Shown here piece by piece: positions 22,354 to 33,730 of a stretch of DNA of 64,000 nucleotides (the first letter of the stretch is position 1; each line of letters opens with the position of its first letter). The stretch spans positions 35,286,401-35,350,400 of the forward strand of contig OY754471.1 of the NCBI GenBank assembly GCA_963575645.1, in the 5' to 3' direction. The notes below the pieces were generated by a model. That model saw only the letters and a program-made list of their open reading frames with translations, was not told the origin of the DNA and made no database searches. This stretch comes from Xanthostigma xanthostigma. Its lineage: Eukaryota > Arthropoda > Insecta > Raphidioptera > Raphidiidae. The position numbers and the translations under genes are program-made.

Positions 22354-23014
22354 TTTTTATAAAAAAAATACCTTACTATAAATTTTATAATTCAGATTAA
22401 CAATTTTTCCCTGAAAATGTGAGATACTTTTTAGTTTTTTACATTTTATAATATTTTAGCTATGCACAAACGCGGAACGTGTGGTTTTAAAAGTTAATGC
22501 AACCATCAGTCGTTATTGGATAACAAAATAAATTATAGATTGCAAAGAAAAACAAATTATAATTATCGTCGTTTTGTTATAATATATGGCCAGAAGCTCA
22601 GCTTCGTTATAATACTTCCTAGTTTCAGGCTTTGTTACTTTATGTTAAACTGTCTAAGGTTAAGTTTTTATTCCGCCTCTTTCCGTAGCCGTTGATTGTG
22701 TTCAAAAGTCCAAATTCTTTTAGAGAATAATTTGTCTATAATGCATTGAATTTGTTTCTAAATGATATTAATCCTTTGAGTCACAAATCACAATGCGCTA
22801 ATTTTTTATGCAAATTCAGAAATGGTAAAATAAAGATTTAAAAAACTGGATAATCTACTGCTAAAAATGTCTGAGTACTATTTCTATGATTCTAAAAGTA
22901 TTTTTTGGTGGACTATAGAATTAGTTTGCAACTCAAAAAATTTACCAAAGATAAATGCGTAATTTATCAATAGAAGTAAACATAAATGATGTTTCTGTGA
23001 TGTTTAAACTTTAA
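22354..23014. other. AT-rich sequence, no gene seen
   Basis: No coding signal, repeat structure or RNA gene is recognised in this stretch. Confidence 0.25.
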
Positions 23015-23227
23015 GGCCTAGTTTATATGAGAGGCGTTCAACGCGCGTTGGCCCAACGCGCGTTTACAGTTTCTATACAATTGTATAGGACTGTTTATAT
23101 GATAACGCGCGTTGGTGGCGCGTTGAACACGCGTTATCATATAAACAGTCCTATACAATTGTATAGAAACTGTAAACGCGCGTTGGGCCAACGCGCGTTG
23201 AACGCCTCTCATATAAACTAGGCCTAA
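23015..23227. mobile_element. Near-perfect 210-bp palindromic MITE
   Basis: The two halves are reverse complements almost from end to end ('ggcctagtttatat', 'caacgcgcgttgg', 'ctatacaattgtatag'), with a short irregular centre near 23110-23130. Flanking TAA on both sides fits a 3-bp target duplication of the PIF/Harbinger type. The matching 64-codon frames on both strands are a by-product of the symmetry, not genes. Confidence 0.9.
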
Positions 23228-23261
23228 GACATCCGAAATCTTGATCTTTATTGTATAGGTA

Positions 23262-23778
23262 CTAGCGATTTGCCCGCGTCTTTGTCCGCGTGGTGTAGAT
23301 GATATATCCGGTGGAATTCTTTTATATCAAACCCGCTCCCACCCAGTTGAAATTTGGGCAGTATGTTCAAAAGACCGCGTCAAACACGTATTTCTTTATT
23401 TTCTAAGAAGAGTATTTTTTCTCACGTTTTAGCTTAAGCGATTTGAAACATAAAGTGTATCCTTTATGAAGGTTTCCACCCTCTTTTTCACCCCCTTAAA
23501 GGTTATTTTTGGGATGAAATTTTCTAAAAGTATTTTTTTTTTGAGTCTCATGTTTTTAGGTTAAGCAATTTCAGAGATACAGCGCATCCTTTGTGAAGAT
23601 TTCCATTCTCATTTTTCAACCTCTTAAGAGTTACTTTGGGGTAAAATATAGCCCAGATCACTCCTAGCTTACCCCTTTCCGGAAAGACGCCATCACTTTT
23701 TATTTTAATGGTACGCCCCAAATTTGGATGGAATATCAAATTCTACAGTGCAACCATATTTATGTGAACTAATAGGCG
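23262..23778 (-). mobile_element. Helitron-like fragment, reverse orientation
   Basis: 'aCTAGcgatttgcccgcg' at 23261-23278 is the reverse complement of a Helitron 3' end preceded by A. The interior has 'caccccc' and 'acgccccaaattt' stretches and no convincing ORF. The 5' terminus is not located. Confidence 0.45.
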
Positions 23779-25297
23779 GGGAGCCGGCAATAGTGAAAGT
23801 GCACTTACACGGATTTTCAAGATTTTATATAAATAAATAGTACATAACAATACGAACAGAATAAGCCCGGTATGACAGGGTTTATCCTGGCACCTGTATT
23901 TTTTATGCATTTTAGTATATTCAAAATTCTATTATGTTTTGCACCTATCGCGGAAATAAATTTTAATTACACTATTTTCTTGCAAATTTTATGAACTTTT
24001 CAAAAATCTTGGTATGACAGCAATTATCGTGGCAGAAAAGCCTGTCATACCGCCTTAAAGAATTTAGAAGTTATCAAATTTTACCCCCATCGCGGATAAC
24101 ATTTTTTTTTTTTTTAACTTCTTCATTTTAATGTATTCTTTCAATATATTTCAGTATGACAGCTTAAAACATGCCGATAATCCCTGTCATACCAGTTTCA
24201 AAAAACGTAATTTTTTTAAGAAGCTGACTTATATACCGTATACAAAATTAAATATTATAAAATTACTTATATTAATTGATAAAAAAAATATTGTTATCAA
24301 TGAATAAGGGAAATTAATAAGGGAATATATGTAGATTATATGGTTTAACTTATTTATTTAACAAAAAATTACTTAAAAATAAAATACAATGTTAATATTA
24401 CTTATTCATAATTATCGATATCGTCACAATATCGTATATTTGTTTGTTCATCGTCTTCATTTTCATAATTTTTGGTAATTTCTTCAACAGTTAGCGGAGC
24501 TGCCTGGCCAATATACCATAATGGTTCAAGTCTATTTTTTTCATTAAGTTGCCAACCACACGTTGTTGGGTCATATAAAATGCAGGTTTGTTGAGTAGCA
24601 TTTTGCCACATTGTATTTATAAATATTGTTCTTAAAATTTGCATTGTATAAAGGCATGATAAACTTCAATTCCAGCAATATTCCTCCTTGTTGGAAAAGT
24701 CTATCACAAAAAATTAAATAAATAAGTTAAACCATATAATCTACATATATTCCCTTATTAATTTCCCTTATTCATTGATAACAATTGTTTTTTTATCAAT
24801 TAATATAAGTAATTTTATAATATTTAATTTTGTATACGGTATATAAGTCAGCTTCTTAAAAAAATTACGTTTTTTGAAACTGGTATGACAGGGATTATCG
24901 GCATGTTTTAAGCTGTCATACTGAAATATATTGAAAGAATACATTAAAATGAAGAAGTTAAAAAAAAAAAAAAATGTTATCCGCGATGGGGGTAAAATTT
25001 GATAACTTCTAAATTCTTTAAGGCGGTATGACAGGCTTTTCTGCCACGATAATTGCTGTCATACCAAGATTTTTGAAAAGTTCATAAAATTTGCAAGAAA
25101 ATAGTGTAATTAAAATTTATTTCCGCGATAGGTGCAAAACATAATAGAATTTTGAATATACTAAAATGCATAAAAAATACAGGTGCCAGGATAAACCCTG
25201 TCATACCGGGCTTATTCTGTTCGTATTGTTATGTACTATTTATTTATATAAAATCTTGAAAATCCGTGTAAGTGCACTTTCACTATTGCCGGCTCCC
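23779..25297. mobile_element. Large foldback element, 583-bp arms
   Basis: The arms at 23779-24361 and 24714-25297 are near-perfect reverse complements, starting 'gggagccggcaatagtga'. Each arm carries several copies of GTATGACAG in both orientations, for example near 23871, 24011 and 24151. The 352-base loop holds a decayed protein-coding fragment. The intact arms suggest recent insertion or ongoing arm homogenisation. Confidence 0.93.
24402..24644 (-). pseudogene. Decayed transposon-associated ORF in the foldback loop
   Basis: The 80-codon frame includes TTCGWQLNEKNRLEPLW and IGQAAPLTVEEI. The pattern PTxxGWxL...LxPxxxxxxxAPxxxxEI is one I associate with the C-terminal part of uncharacterised mobile-element proteins common in arthropods. 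In those, a cysteine-rich CxC tail usually follows; here it is absent. Just upstream (to about 24700) another frame reads RRNIAGIEVYHAFIQCK, which fits the same family, so a frameshift separates the two parts. Acidic end ENEDDEQTN...CDDIDNYE, then stop. Function unknown; the family link is from memory and unverified. Confidence 0.4.
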
Positions 25298-25800
25298 GGA
25301 CTATAACTCAGCAAACCTGATAATCGAAAATCCGGATTATATGGATAATAAACAAAACAAAATCCTTAACTAATCAGATTTACAGGTCTATAAAGTTAGC
25401 ATATCCACATCAAAAGCCCACGAAGTTAATAGTACCATAATTTGTTGCTATTTTGTTGCTAATTTGTTACCCCAAAACTGATTTTGTTGCTCTGACCGTT
25501 TTCGAGAAACAATGGATACGGTAGCGTTATATAAAGATGGCATAGCCAGTGGTTGTATCTCTATAAGTAGCTTAGATATACTCATTATGAAAGTACCATA
25601 ATTTGTGTCTAATTTGTTGCTTTTGAATGGTGTAATCACTTTCAGGCTAAATGATAAGAGATCGGTAGGATATAAACCGATCGAAAAAAAAATGTTAAAA
25701 ACAAGAAAATTCATAAGGTTAAAGAAAAGCTTATGACACGAAACAAACACGTTATTGCTACGTTCCGAGATTAAAAATAAAGAATTATAAATAAATACCT
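25298..25800. other. Flank of the TTGTTGCT satellite
   Basis: It has scattered copies of 'tttgttgctaatttgttgc' (about 25440-25625), which is the core of the array that follows. No gene is supported: the 100-codon minus frame here has no recognisable similarity. Confidence 0.4.
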
Positions 25801-27130
25801 ACTTGTATTAGCCAGTACGGCTCGAAGCGACAAATCAACAGCAACAAATTCAGTCTTTGCGCATGATTTTGTTGCTAATTTGTTGCTCTGAGATTATATA
25901 AAAATTTATTTTGTTGCTGTGCACAGGAAACAAATTAACGATGTGTTATAGGATTGATAACGTGCTTACATTAGCCAGTACGGCTCAAAGCGACAAATCA
26001 ACAGCAACAAATTCATTCTTTGTCCATGATTTTGTTGCTAATTTGTTGCTCTGAGATTATATAAAAATTTATTTTGTTGCTGTGCACAGGAAACAAATTA
26101 ACGATGTGTTAGGATTGATAACGTTCTTACATTAGCCAGTACGGCTCAAAGCGGCAAAACAACAGCAACAAATTTATTCTTTGCGTATGATTTTGTTGCT
26201 AATTTGTTGCTCTGAGATTATATAAAAATTTATTTTGTTGCTGTGCATAGGAAAAAAATTAACGATGTGTTAGGATTGATAACGTGCTTACATTAGCCAG
26301 TACGGCTCAAAGCGACAAATCAACAGCAACAAATTCATTCTTTGTCCATGATTTTGTTGCTAATTTGTTGCTCTGAGATTATATAAAAAATTATTTTGTT
26401 GCTGTGCACAGGAAACAAATTAACGATGTTAGGATTGATAACGTTCTTACATTAGCCAGTACGGCTCAAAGCGGCAAAACAACAGCAACAAATTTATTCT
26501 TTGCGCATGATTTTGTTGCTAATTTGTTGCTCTGAGATTATATAAAAATTTATTTTGTTGCTGTGCATAGGAAAAAAATTAACGACGTGTTAGGATTGAT
26601 AACGTGCTTACATCAGCCATTACGGCTCAAAGCGGCGGAACAACAGCAACAAATTTATTCTTTGCGCATGATTTTGTTGCTAATTTGTTGCTCTGAGATT
26701 ATATAAAAATTTATTTTGTTGCTGTGCACAGGAAACAAATTAACGATGTGTTAGGATTGATAACGTTCTTACATTAGCCAGTACGGCTCAAAGCGGCAAA
26801 ACAACAGCAACAAATTTATTCTTTGCGCATGATTTTGTTGCTAATTTGTTGCTCTGATATTATATAAAAATTTATTTTGTTGCTGTGCATAGGAAAAAAA
26901 TTAACGACGTGTTAGGATTGATAACGTGCTTACATCAGCCATTACGGCTCAAAGCGGCGGAACAACAGCAACAAATTTATTCTTTGCGCATGATTTTGTT
27001 GCTAATTTGTTGCTCTGAGATTATATAAAAATTTATTTTGTTGCTGTGCACAGGAAACAAATTAACGATGTGTTAGGATTGATAACGTGCTTACATTAGC
27101 CAGTACGGCTCAAAGCGGCAAATGTAAGCA
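25801..27130 (+). repeat. ~161-bp satellite array, about 8 units
   Basis: 'ttagccagtacggctcaaag' recurs at about 25809, 25972, 26134, 26295, 26454, 26615, 26773, 26935 and 27096. Each unit also has 'cagcaacaaatt', 'gattttgttgctaatttg' and 'gaaacaaattaacgatgtg'. Alternate units share variants (dimeric order). The array ends in an inverted copy of 'gtgcttacat', forming a small hairpin at 27080-27150. Confidence 0.9.
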
Positions 27131-28039
27131 CGTTTTCAATCCTAACACAATGAGTACCGGATAAACGACATATTACTGTATTTGAAATTTGCGCTGGCAG
27201 TTCACGAGATAATAATTGTTAAAAGTGAACAAGAATTCATGGATATAGCTGCGGAATTTTTAGCAGTTTATTGAAAAAAATTTAAAAAAATATAATACCA
27301 CGTTGCTAAATGAAAAATAAATAGTTTGTCCACCCGCAAATGTTGCCTCTCGTGACTTATCGGAGGCATTGCTCTCAGGAAAGAGGCTCATTAGAATATA
27401 GATACAAAATTGTTGTCAAAACCAAAAATGCACACCCCGCTAAGTTTTTCATTGTATGATAAAATTTGAAAAAAAACGATGTAAAAATAATTTAAAAAAT
27501 TATAAAAAATATGGTTTGAAAACATTGAAGATGCCGGCCGGGTTTGAGCCGGCGAAATTGTCCATACTAAACCATCGCTTTATCAATTACTCAGTGGAGC
27601 TCAACGGGTACCTAGCTATTTTCATTGTATAGCTGTTGCAGTATTGTACTATATACTGTATAATAATTTATTATTATATTGTTGTTTTTTGTAAACTATT
27701 AGCTGTCAAAAATAATAAAACAAAATTGTTTAAAAAATTAATTACTGAACGCATTTTAGTGAATTTCAATAGGGTTCTAGTCTGATAGCAAAGTGAATAA
27801 AATATAAATCAAGGCGATCCGTCAGAAACTGCAACCTGTAGAGCTCGGAAGTCGGAGGTACGTACGTGCGTACGTACGTACAGAACAACCGACAATTGCT
27901 GTTTGCTCGATATGTTGCTTTTGTTCATCACAACACTCTATAATATGGTCTGTTCAATTGCAAATAAAGTTCAAAATTAACGATCTTCGTTTAGATATGG
28001 AGGTGTAATTTACAACTTGGTTTTATTTTTAGCTTATTT
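27131..28039. repeat. Mixed repeats, tRNA-like piece, no gene
   Basis: 27533-27610, on the minus strand, has a B-box-like 'gccggctcaaacccggccgg' and may be a decayed tRNA-derived SINE. 27690-27900 is a copy of the repeat at 7555-7750. (ACGT)n-like 'gtacgtacgtac' is at about 27858-27880. No gene is supported. Confidence 0.4.
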
Positions 28040-28047
28040 GGTATGAT

Positions 28048-28231
28048 CAGGCGCGGTCGCAGCCTGAAATTTTGGGGGGGGTCACTCACTACACTAATAA
28101 AAAAAGTCGTCTTTTTGTATTGTAGCTAAAAATTTTCTTTTATTATTTGGCAAATTTTTGAGATTTTTCAATTTGACTTTAGATTTTGGGGGGGGTCATG
28201 TCCCCTGTGACCCCCCCCTTCGGACCGCGCC
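28048..28231. mobile_element. hAT-type MITE with perfect 8-bp TSD
   Basis: The TIRs CAGGCGCGGTC and GACCGCGCCTG are perfect inverted repeats. GGTATGAT flanks both sides exactly (28040-28047 and 28232-28239). Sub-terminal 'ttttgggggggg' blocks are direct repeats. 184 bp, no ORF. Confidence 0.93.
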
Positions 28232-28239
28232 TGGGTATG

Positions 28240-29406
28240 ATAAGCTGGAAACAAATATGTGTAGAAAATAATACTTAAATTATTATCTCATTAAATATTT
28301 CATTGTAATAAGACAGGTACATAATATCTTCAGGCTATTTGAATATGCAGTGCGTAGTTTGCTTGTGTAGAAAAATAAATAATAAAATTACTCGTTTTTT
28401 GAAAAGCTGTTATGAAATTTATCGGGAGTGATAGAGAAGGAACATATAATAAATATAGCTGGTAATAATTTTTAATACTTTTGTGTATTGAAAATTAGAT
28501 AACGATTCGTGAATTCGACTACTGCTCGAGTAAAACTTCTCGAAAAAATTCGAGTAATAAACAAGCGTGCTGACCTTTGGATCAAGTTGTCGTGGGTTCG
28601 AATTCCACCTCTGCTCATGGATGTTTTGTAGTGTCGTCTAATTTCAGCAGATGTAATTTGATGGAATTAAGACATTCCAAAAAGAAGTTGTCGAGCGTCT
28701 ATAAATATACAATAAACGAAAATACAGTAATCGGACATCATTATAATATAATTGTTAATTAGTGTTTAATTAGTGATGTATTGTATTTTTTTTTTGTGTT
28801 GATTGGTAAAAAACGCGTAAACAGTTTTATTTTTTATATCAGTTTTTTAGATACGGTGCATTTTTCTTATGATAACATCCTTTAATGTATGAAAACACTA
28901 TTTATAACTGTCAGTCTAAAAATTTGGTAATAATTTGTTATAATCTTTTTGAAGTTGAACATCTTTTGACATATAATTTTTAAACATTTCCCAATAGGTC
29001 TATTCCAAAGTGCATTTTTTTTTTTTTGAAAATCTAGGCGCTTCTGTATAAATATAGATACAATACCTATATTTTTGTTGATTAAATTATTACGAATTGT
29101 TCTATAAGGTTACAACGTTGGACTCTGGACTAAACGAGGAGATAATGTTTTTTTAATTATTATCCGACAGTAGCAAATAGCTTCTAAACTTATTTTTATT
29201 TATTTATTAAGTATTTAATTGTTAATGTTTATTAGGTTATTTAAATCAATTTAGATTCAGTTGATAGAACTGAAAAGTACGAATGTTCGTCATGGTTTTA
29301 TGAGGGTTCAATTTTGATTAGTGGAGAGAAAGAGATTGTAGATTATAGACGCTAAATAACAGAGCCCATCAGTGACTTTGATTAGCGGTAAACATTACAG
29401 CACGAA
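28240..29406. repeat. Intergenic with tRNA-derived SINE-like segment
   Basis: 28563-28760 has a Pol III B-box-like core 'gtgggttcgaattccacc' (28589-28606) after 'gcgtgctgacctttggatc'. It resembles a tRNA-derived SINE head, but the tRNA fold is not convincing. The 61-codon frame over it is not a gene. The rest is AT-rich. Confidence 0.4.
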
Positions 29407-30294
29407 TCTATACTAATATTATAAAACTGAAGAGCTTTTCTTCATTGCCACAACGCGTTGAGATCGAATAGCATGTCAGCCACGACACGAATTTCGCTAT
29501 TTGGTCTTTCTGTGATTGCCACAACGCGTCGTGCGCGTTTTCATTAGAGCCATAACACGAATTTCGTAATGTTGATGTTTTACTGTGACCACAACGCGTT
29601 GTGAGCTATTTTTCCGCTCACTGAGCATTTTCGATCTTTGAGCGTAAAATGTACACCAAATATCATTGCATTTTTATATTTTCACTTGATAAGTTCACAA
29701 AATTAAGTTAGTAGTTTAGAAAAAAGCTGCAGGAAACACAGCGTTTTGTAGTAAACCTGAATATTGTAATTTTTACATTTTTATGTAAAATTTTTAGCGA
29801 TACAATGTTGCGCAAATATATATTTTTTATTCTCACTGTAAAGTGTTATTATTATTCTAAAGAATACGGAAAAAAGACATTCGCTAACCGGACCTTGGCT
29901 CCAGAAAAGTTTTATATGTTTATTAAGTAAATAAGATTGTTTTTATTAAAACGGGATATTTTTGTAAGCAGTCTTTTTACGTCAATACGTTATGAATAAT
30001 TTAAGAAATATACCTATTGACGATTAAATTTCAATTTTAAACCTGGTGCAATTATTAAAATACACGCTCGCTAGTCCGAACTAATAAAAACCCAAAGGGT
30101 TGCAATTAGCGAAAAGTTCTAATTCACATCTCGCCGCAATACTACGACACTAGATATATAGGGCTTTAGTAGTTTTTTTTTGCTTACTAGTTAAGTTTGT
30201 TTTTAAAATGTTTTGTAATCTCGGCATCCCGGGATCCTGGCCGTTTTCTGGTCCCGAAAATCCCGGGATCGTACTTGGCTAATCTCGAGATTTA
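29407..30294 (+). mobile_element. Helitron-like 5' end and unassigned flank
   Basis: 'TCTATACTAATATTATAAAA' after an A matches the 5' terminus of Helitrons at 54.8 and 60.2 kb (minus copies). A repeated 'gccacaacgcgt' motif follows at 29448, 29517 and 29587. No CTAG terminus was found, so the 3' limit is unknown and most of this stretch is unassigned. Confidence 0.4.
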
Positions 30295-30440
30295 CCTAAT
30301 CACCTATAAATATAAAATTTCATCTATGAATTTAGAATTGATAAGGTAAAAGATCCGCCAAAAACTAACGGATATGGATCTTTCTTCTCCCTCGGATATC
30401 CGCGGATACGGATACGTATCTCCGGCACATCACTAGTGTT
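30295..30440. mobile_element. hAT-like element end (GGCACATCACTA)
   Basis: The reverse complement closely matches 40005-40135: 'tagtgatgtgccgga', repeated 'gatatccg/ggatacg' motifs, 'aaaagatccgcc'. The end sequence fits a hAT TIR. No target duplication was found, so both copies are probably fragments. Confidence 0.5.
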
Positions 30441-31870
30441 AACCTATACGTTACTTACGCGAGACATTTAATTAGTAGACAGTTTGTCACGGGAATAGAT
30501 GTACTCACGGGATATGAGGAATGTTTACGGTATACGTGATTCGGGAATCGTTCCTGTCTCGTTATATTTATTTATAAAATTCTATAGAAAACAGAGATCA
30601 CATGAGACTAGATCGTAGACCTTCGGCGTTCCGCGAATTTTATTATATAATGTCGAGTTCCCTCTGCATTGTCACATGGCGTAGCTAATGCATGATGATG
30701 ACTTTTAATTGTGTATCTGTCAATGCGTTAGGCGGCAACAAACGTGACCTATTTAATAACCGTCACTCAAAATTCACTATACTCAACTAATAATACAGAT
30801 CGTTCGAAAATATAATTATACTGTCGCATTCTACGATAAGTACACTCGTGCTGGGCGTCTGGTGCAACTTTCAGAGATAGAAGTAACTTTTTGAACGACC
30901 CCCTGTAAAATACGTGCTTTTAATTCCTATATTATAGCGCTTGCAAAATTACCCTTTTTTGCACCGGTGCGTAAAATAAAACAAAAGTAAAATACGATTT
31001 TACCTATCTCTGTCAGTTGAGCAACAGAGACAAGCAAAGTAGACGTTGCCTTCATATTATCTATTTATTTATTTAATTAGTTCAACTCCAATATGGTCTA
31101 ACTGACCTGTCAAAAATATAACGTCATAATTTTATTGTCGTGCGTTTATCAACCAATGCAAACTATTGACGAATAATACTGTTTTGTACCTACGTCAATC
31201 TAGTAAACTAAGTGAAGGTGGAAACGGACATCCAATGCAAGATTGTAATACAAGACTGACGTCACAAACGGTTTTTGTTCACGTGTTTTAGAAGTTTATT
31301 CATATTAGTAATTCATTAATCGTTATAAAAATAAACATTTATATTGTACACTTCTCCTCATTAAAACGAAGAGAGCGATGTATGATTCATCACAGTGTGT
31401 GCGAATTAGCACACTCAAATCGGTACCACACTCTTTTTTTCCTCTCCGTATTTATATATTTTCAATAAATTATTGCACTATAACGAATCATTAGCGTCCC
31501 TCAGATTTTAGAGTTGCCTTCAAATTGACATACATTTTCGTGCTATATTATAAAATTCATTATCAATAGTTATTATTAAAAAAATAATAAATTGAAACTA
31601 TGGATAATTTGTACCAGACATAATAATCCGGGCAGTTGGTGGCCTTAAAAAATACTACCTCAGGGAAAGTAATGATCACCTAAATATAAGTGACGCCCTG
31701 TATATAATTACGAATTACGTTGCTAATTTTGCCGCTAGATTTGGCTGCTATATTCAAGCGTGCTATGGCACTGGCATTCGTGATGATTTTTACGTGTTCG
31801 CTTCACACGATGTTGGCCTTATAAAATGTTAACAAAAGTAAATGTTTATTGTCTCTGAACAGAACACACA
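30441..31870. other. Intergenic, no gene seen
   Basis: Somewhat GC-richer patches occur, but no coding or RNA signal is recognised. 'cacactcaaatcggtaccac' near 31411 recurs as a variant near 48223, so at least part is dispersed repeat. Confidence 0.3.
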
Positions 31871-32250
31871 CTACGACGCCATGTTTGTTTGTGGACGTTT
31901 GTCCATATTGCCTACGTGACAGTTCAAATATAAACACGGAGCAAAACGTGTCTGCTGTCTGACTCTGAGCAGAATGACGCCGTGTTGGTTTGTGGACGTT
32001 TGTTCAAGTCCTCACGTGAAAATATACTGTTTCCTGATTGGTTCTTGCTCAAAACAAGCACGAAAAATAGCCACAGTTCTAATTTTGAAATCCATGGTGT
32101 GATCTTTGCAGCTAGCGCGAACCAGCACAAGCCCCAGTAGTGATTCCTACGGGAAAACCAGCCTCGTGTGCAGCGGTCTTTAGTTATTTGACCATTAATC
32201 TTATACTCCCACGCCATAATCCCCTCTTTCTGCAGTGGCGAACAGACATT
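31871..32250. repeat. Imperfect direct duplication (~101-bp spacing)
   Basis: 'gacgccatgtttgtttgtgg' (31876) and 'gacgccgtgttggtttgtgg' (31977) head two similar segments of about 45 bases, each ending near 'cacgtga'. The 97-codon minus frame (31924-32217) crosses this area. Its residues are varied, but I recognise no family, so it is not called a gene. Confidence 0.4.
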
Positions 32251-32559
32251 CGATTAAGACATTTTTGAAAATGTTAATATTACAGACGATGTTACCTAAT
32301 TTATGACAATGCCAACCGGGACTGGGTAATTTAAACATCGATTCGAGACAGTCTTAATGATTCACCTGAGATTGTTAGTTGTGATACAAATGGTTTTGAA
32401 CAATTATTATTGATTTTCGATTTGAGTTTGCAGTGGTTAAGTATTTGTGACAAATGGTTGCAGTTAATTTCTGTGGTTTTGTGGCGCTTTGTTAAATGTA
32501 ACTTTGTTAGATATATTTTATTAATTATGGTGGTCAAAATTAATAATGCGTAAGTAAAA

Positions 32560-32799
32560 ATTTTCTTTTTTTAAATCGTAATTCTCCTCCTAAACAGCTT
32601 GACCAATTTTGATGAAAATTTGTTTTGTATTTATGGAGTTACGTGAATGGTTCTTAGCTATAGTTGGACCCGGCAAGTGGCGCTGTTGCCGAGATCCAGA
32701 TTTTTTTTCATTTTACGACTAAATTTTTTTCTTTTGGATTTGTCACAAAAAATATAATCCTAATCTACAGATTCGTGCGACGCCGAACCGGGCCGCTAG
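32560..32799 (+). mobile_element. Helitron 3' part
   Basis: It ends 'gacgccgaaccgggccgCTAG' before T, the Helitron terminus shared with 361-710 and 37003-37347. The interior 'ttgaccaattttgatgaaa' is typical of these non-autonomous copies. The 5' end is not clear. Confidence 0.55.
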
Positions 32800-32810
32800 T
32801 ATGTGTATAA

Positions 32811-33730
32811 AAAATTGGTTGTCTGTAAAGTCGGTTTACGGACGATAGTTTTACGTGATAACGTATTCCGTAATACATAACCTAAACCTCCCAAAATTTG
32901 GTTTCAATCCGCTTATCCTTGGTGTCGGAATGATAAGAAATGTCAAAAGTGACGTTTGCAACTTACAAAGTATTATGTTCTAATAATAATTAGTTATTCC
33001 AATAGTTAACTTAGAAGGCTTTGCAAATCACAAAATACTAATGTCAAAAAATGGTTGTCTGTAAAGTCGGTTTACGGACGATAGTTTTACGTGATAACGT
33101 ATTCCGTAATACATAACCTAAACCTCCCAAAATTTGGTTTCAATCCGCTTATCCTTGGTGTCGGAATGATAAGAAATGTCAAAAGTGACGTTTGCAACTT
33201 ACAAAGTATTATGTTCTAATAATAATTAGTTATTCCAATACTTAACTTAGCAGGCTTTGCATTTCACAATATACTAATGTCAAAAAATTGAATTAAACAT
33301 TAGAAATGCAGCTGTTTTCATGTTAAGACAAGACATACGTTTGCTTCTAATTTCCATGTACGGCAAACAAAGACAACCGACCGCGTCTAGCCATGCATTA
33401 CACAACATTGCATTTATACAGCTATTTTTCTATATAAATTTGTATAAAATATTTTTCTATATAAATTTGTATAAAAAAACTGTTTAGGCAAATTCTGTTA
33501 TACGAAATCTATGTAAAATGTTCTCCTCTTTCGTTTAAGACTGGTTTCAAACCGATCTGATTTAAATTGAGCGAGAAATTAGCAAAAAGCACGCACAGGG
33601 TCAGGCGGAACGTTACGCGTTACGAACGTTAGGAACGTTACGTTACACTTTTTCGTACATGCAGCCGGTGTTTTATCAATTTATAATATTGGTGATTCAT
33701 CAATTTATAAGACGTTATCACGTCAAAAAA
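32811..33730 (+). mobile_element. Dispersed repeat element with internal 237-bp duplication
   Basis: It begins 'ttggttgtctgtaaagtcgg' and ends 'gttatcacgtcaaaaa'. It is a reverse copy of 21652-22353, and a deleted copy lies at 37785-38039. The first ~237 bases are present twice in direct orientation (from about 32818 and 33055), unlike the other copies. No ORF. Confidence 0.75.

Noticed and set aside
23018-23221. Mirror-image 64-codon ORFs on both strands
   Set aside because: A consequence of the palindromic MITE; they cannot represent two genes.
31924-32217. 97-codon minus-strand ORF
   Set aside because: It overlaps a direct duplication and has no recognisable family or splice context.
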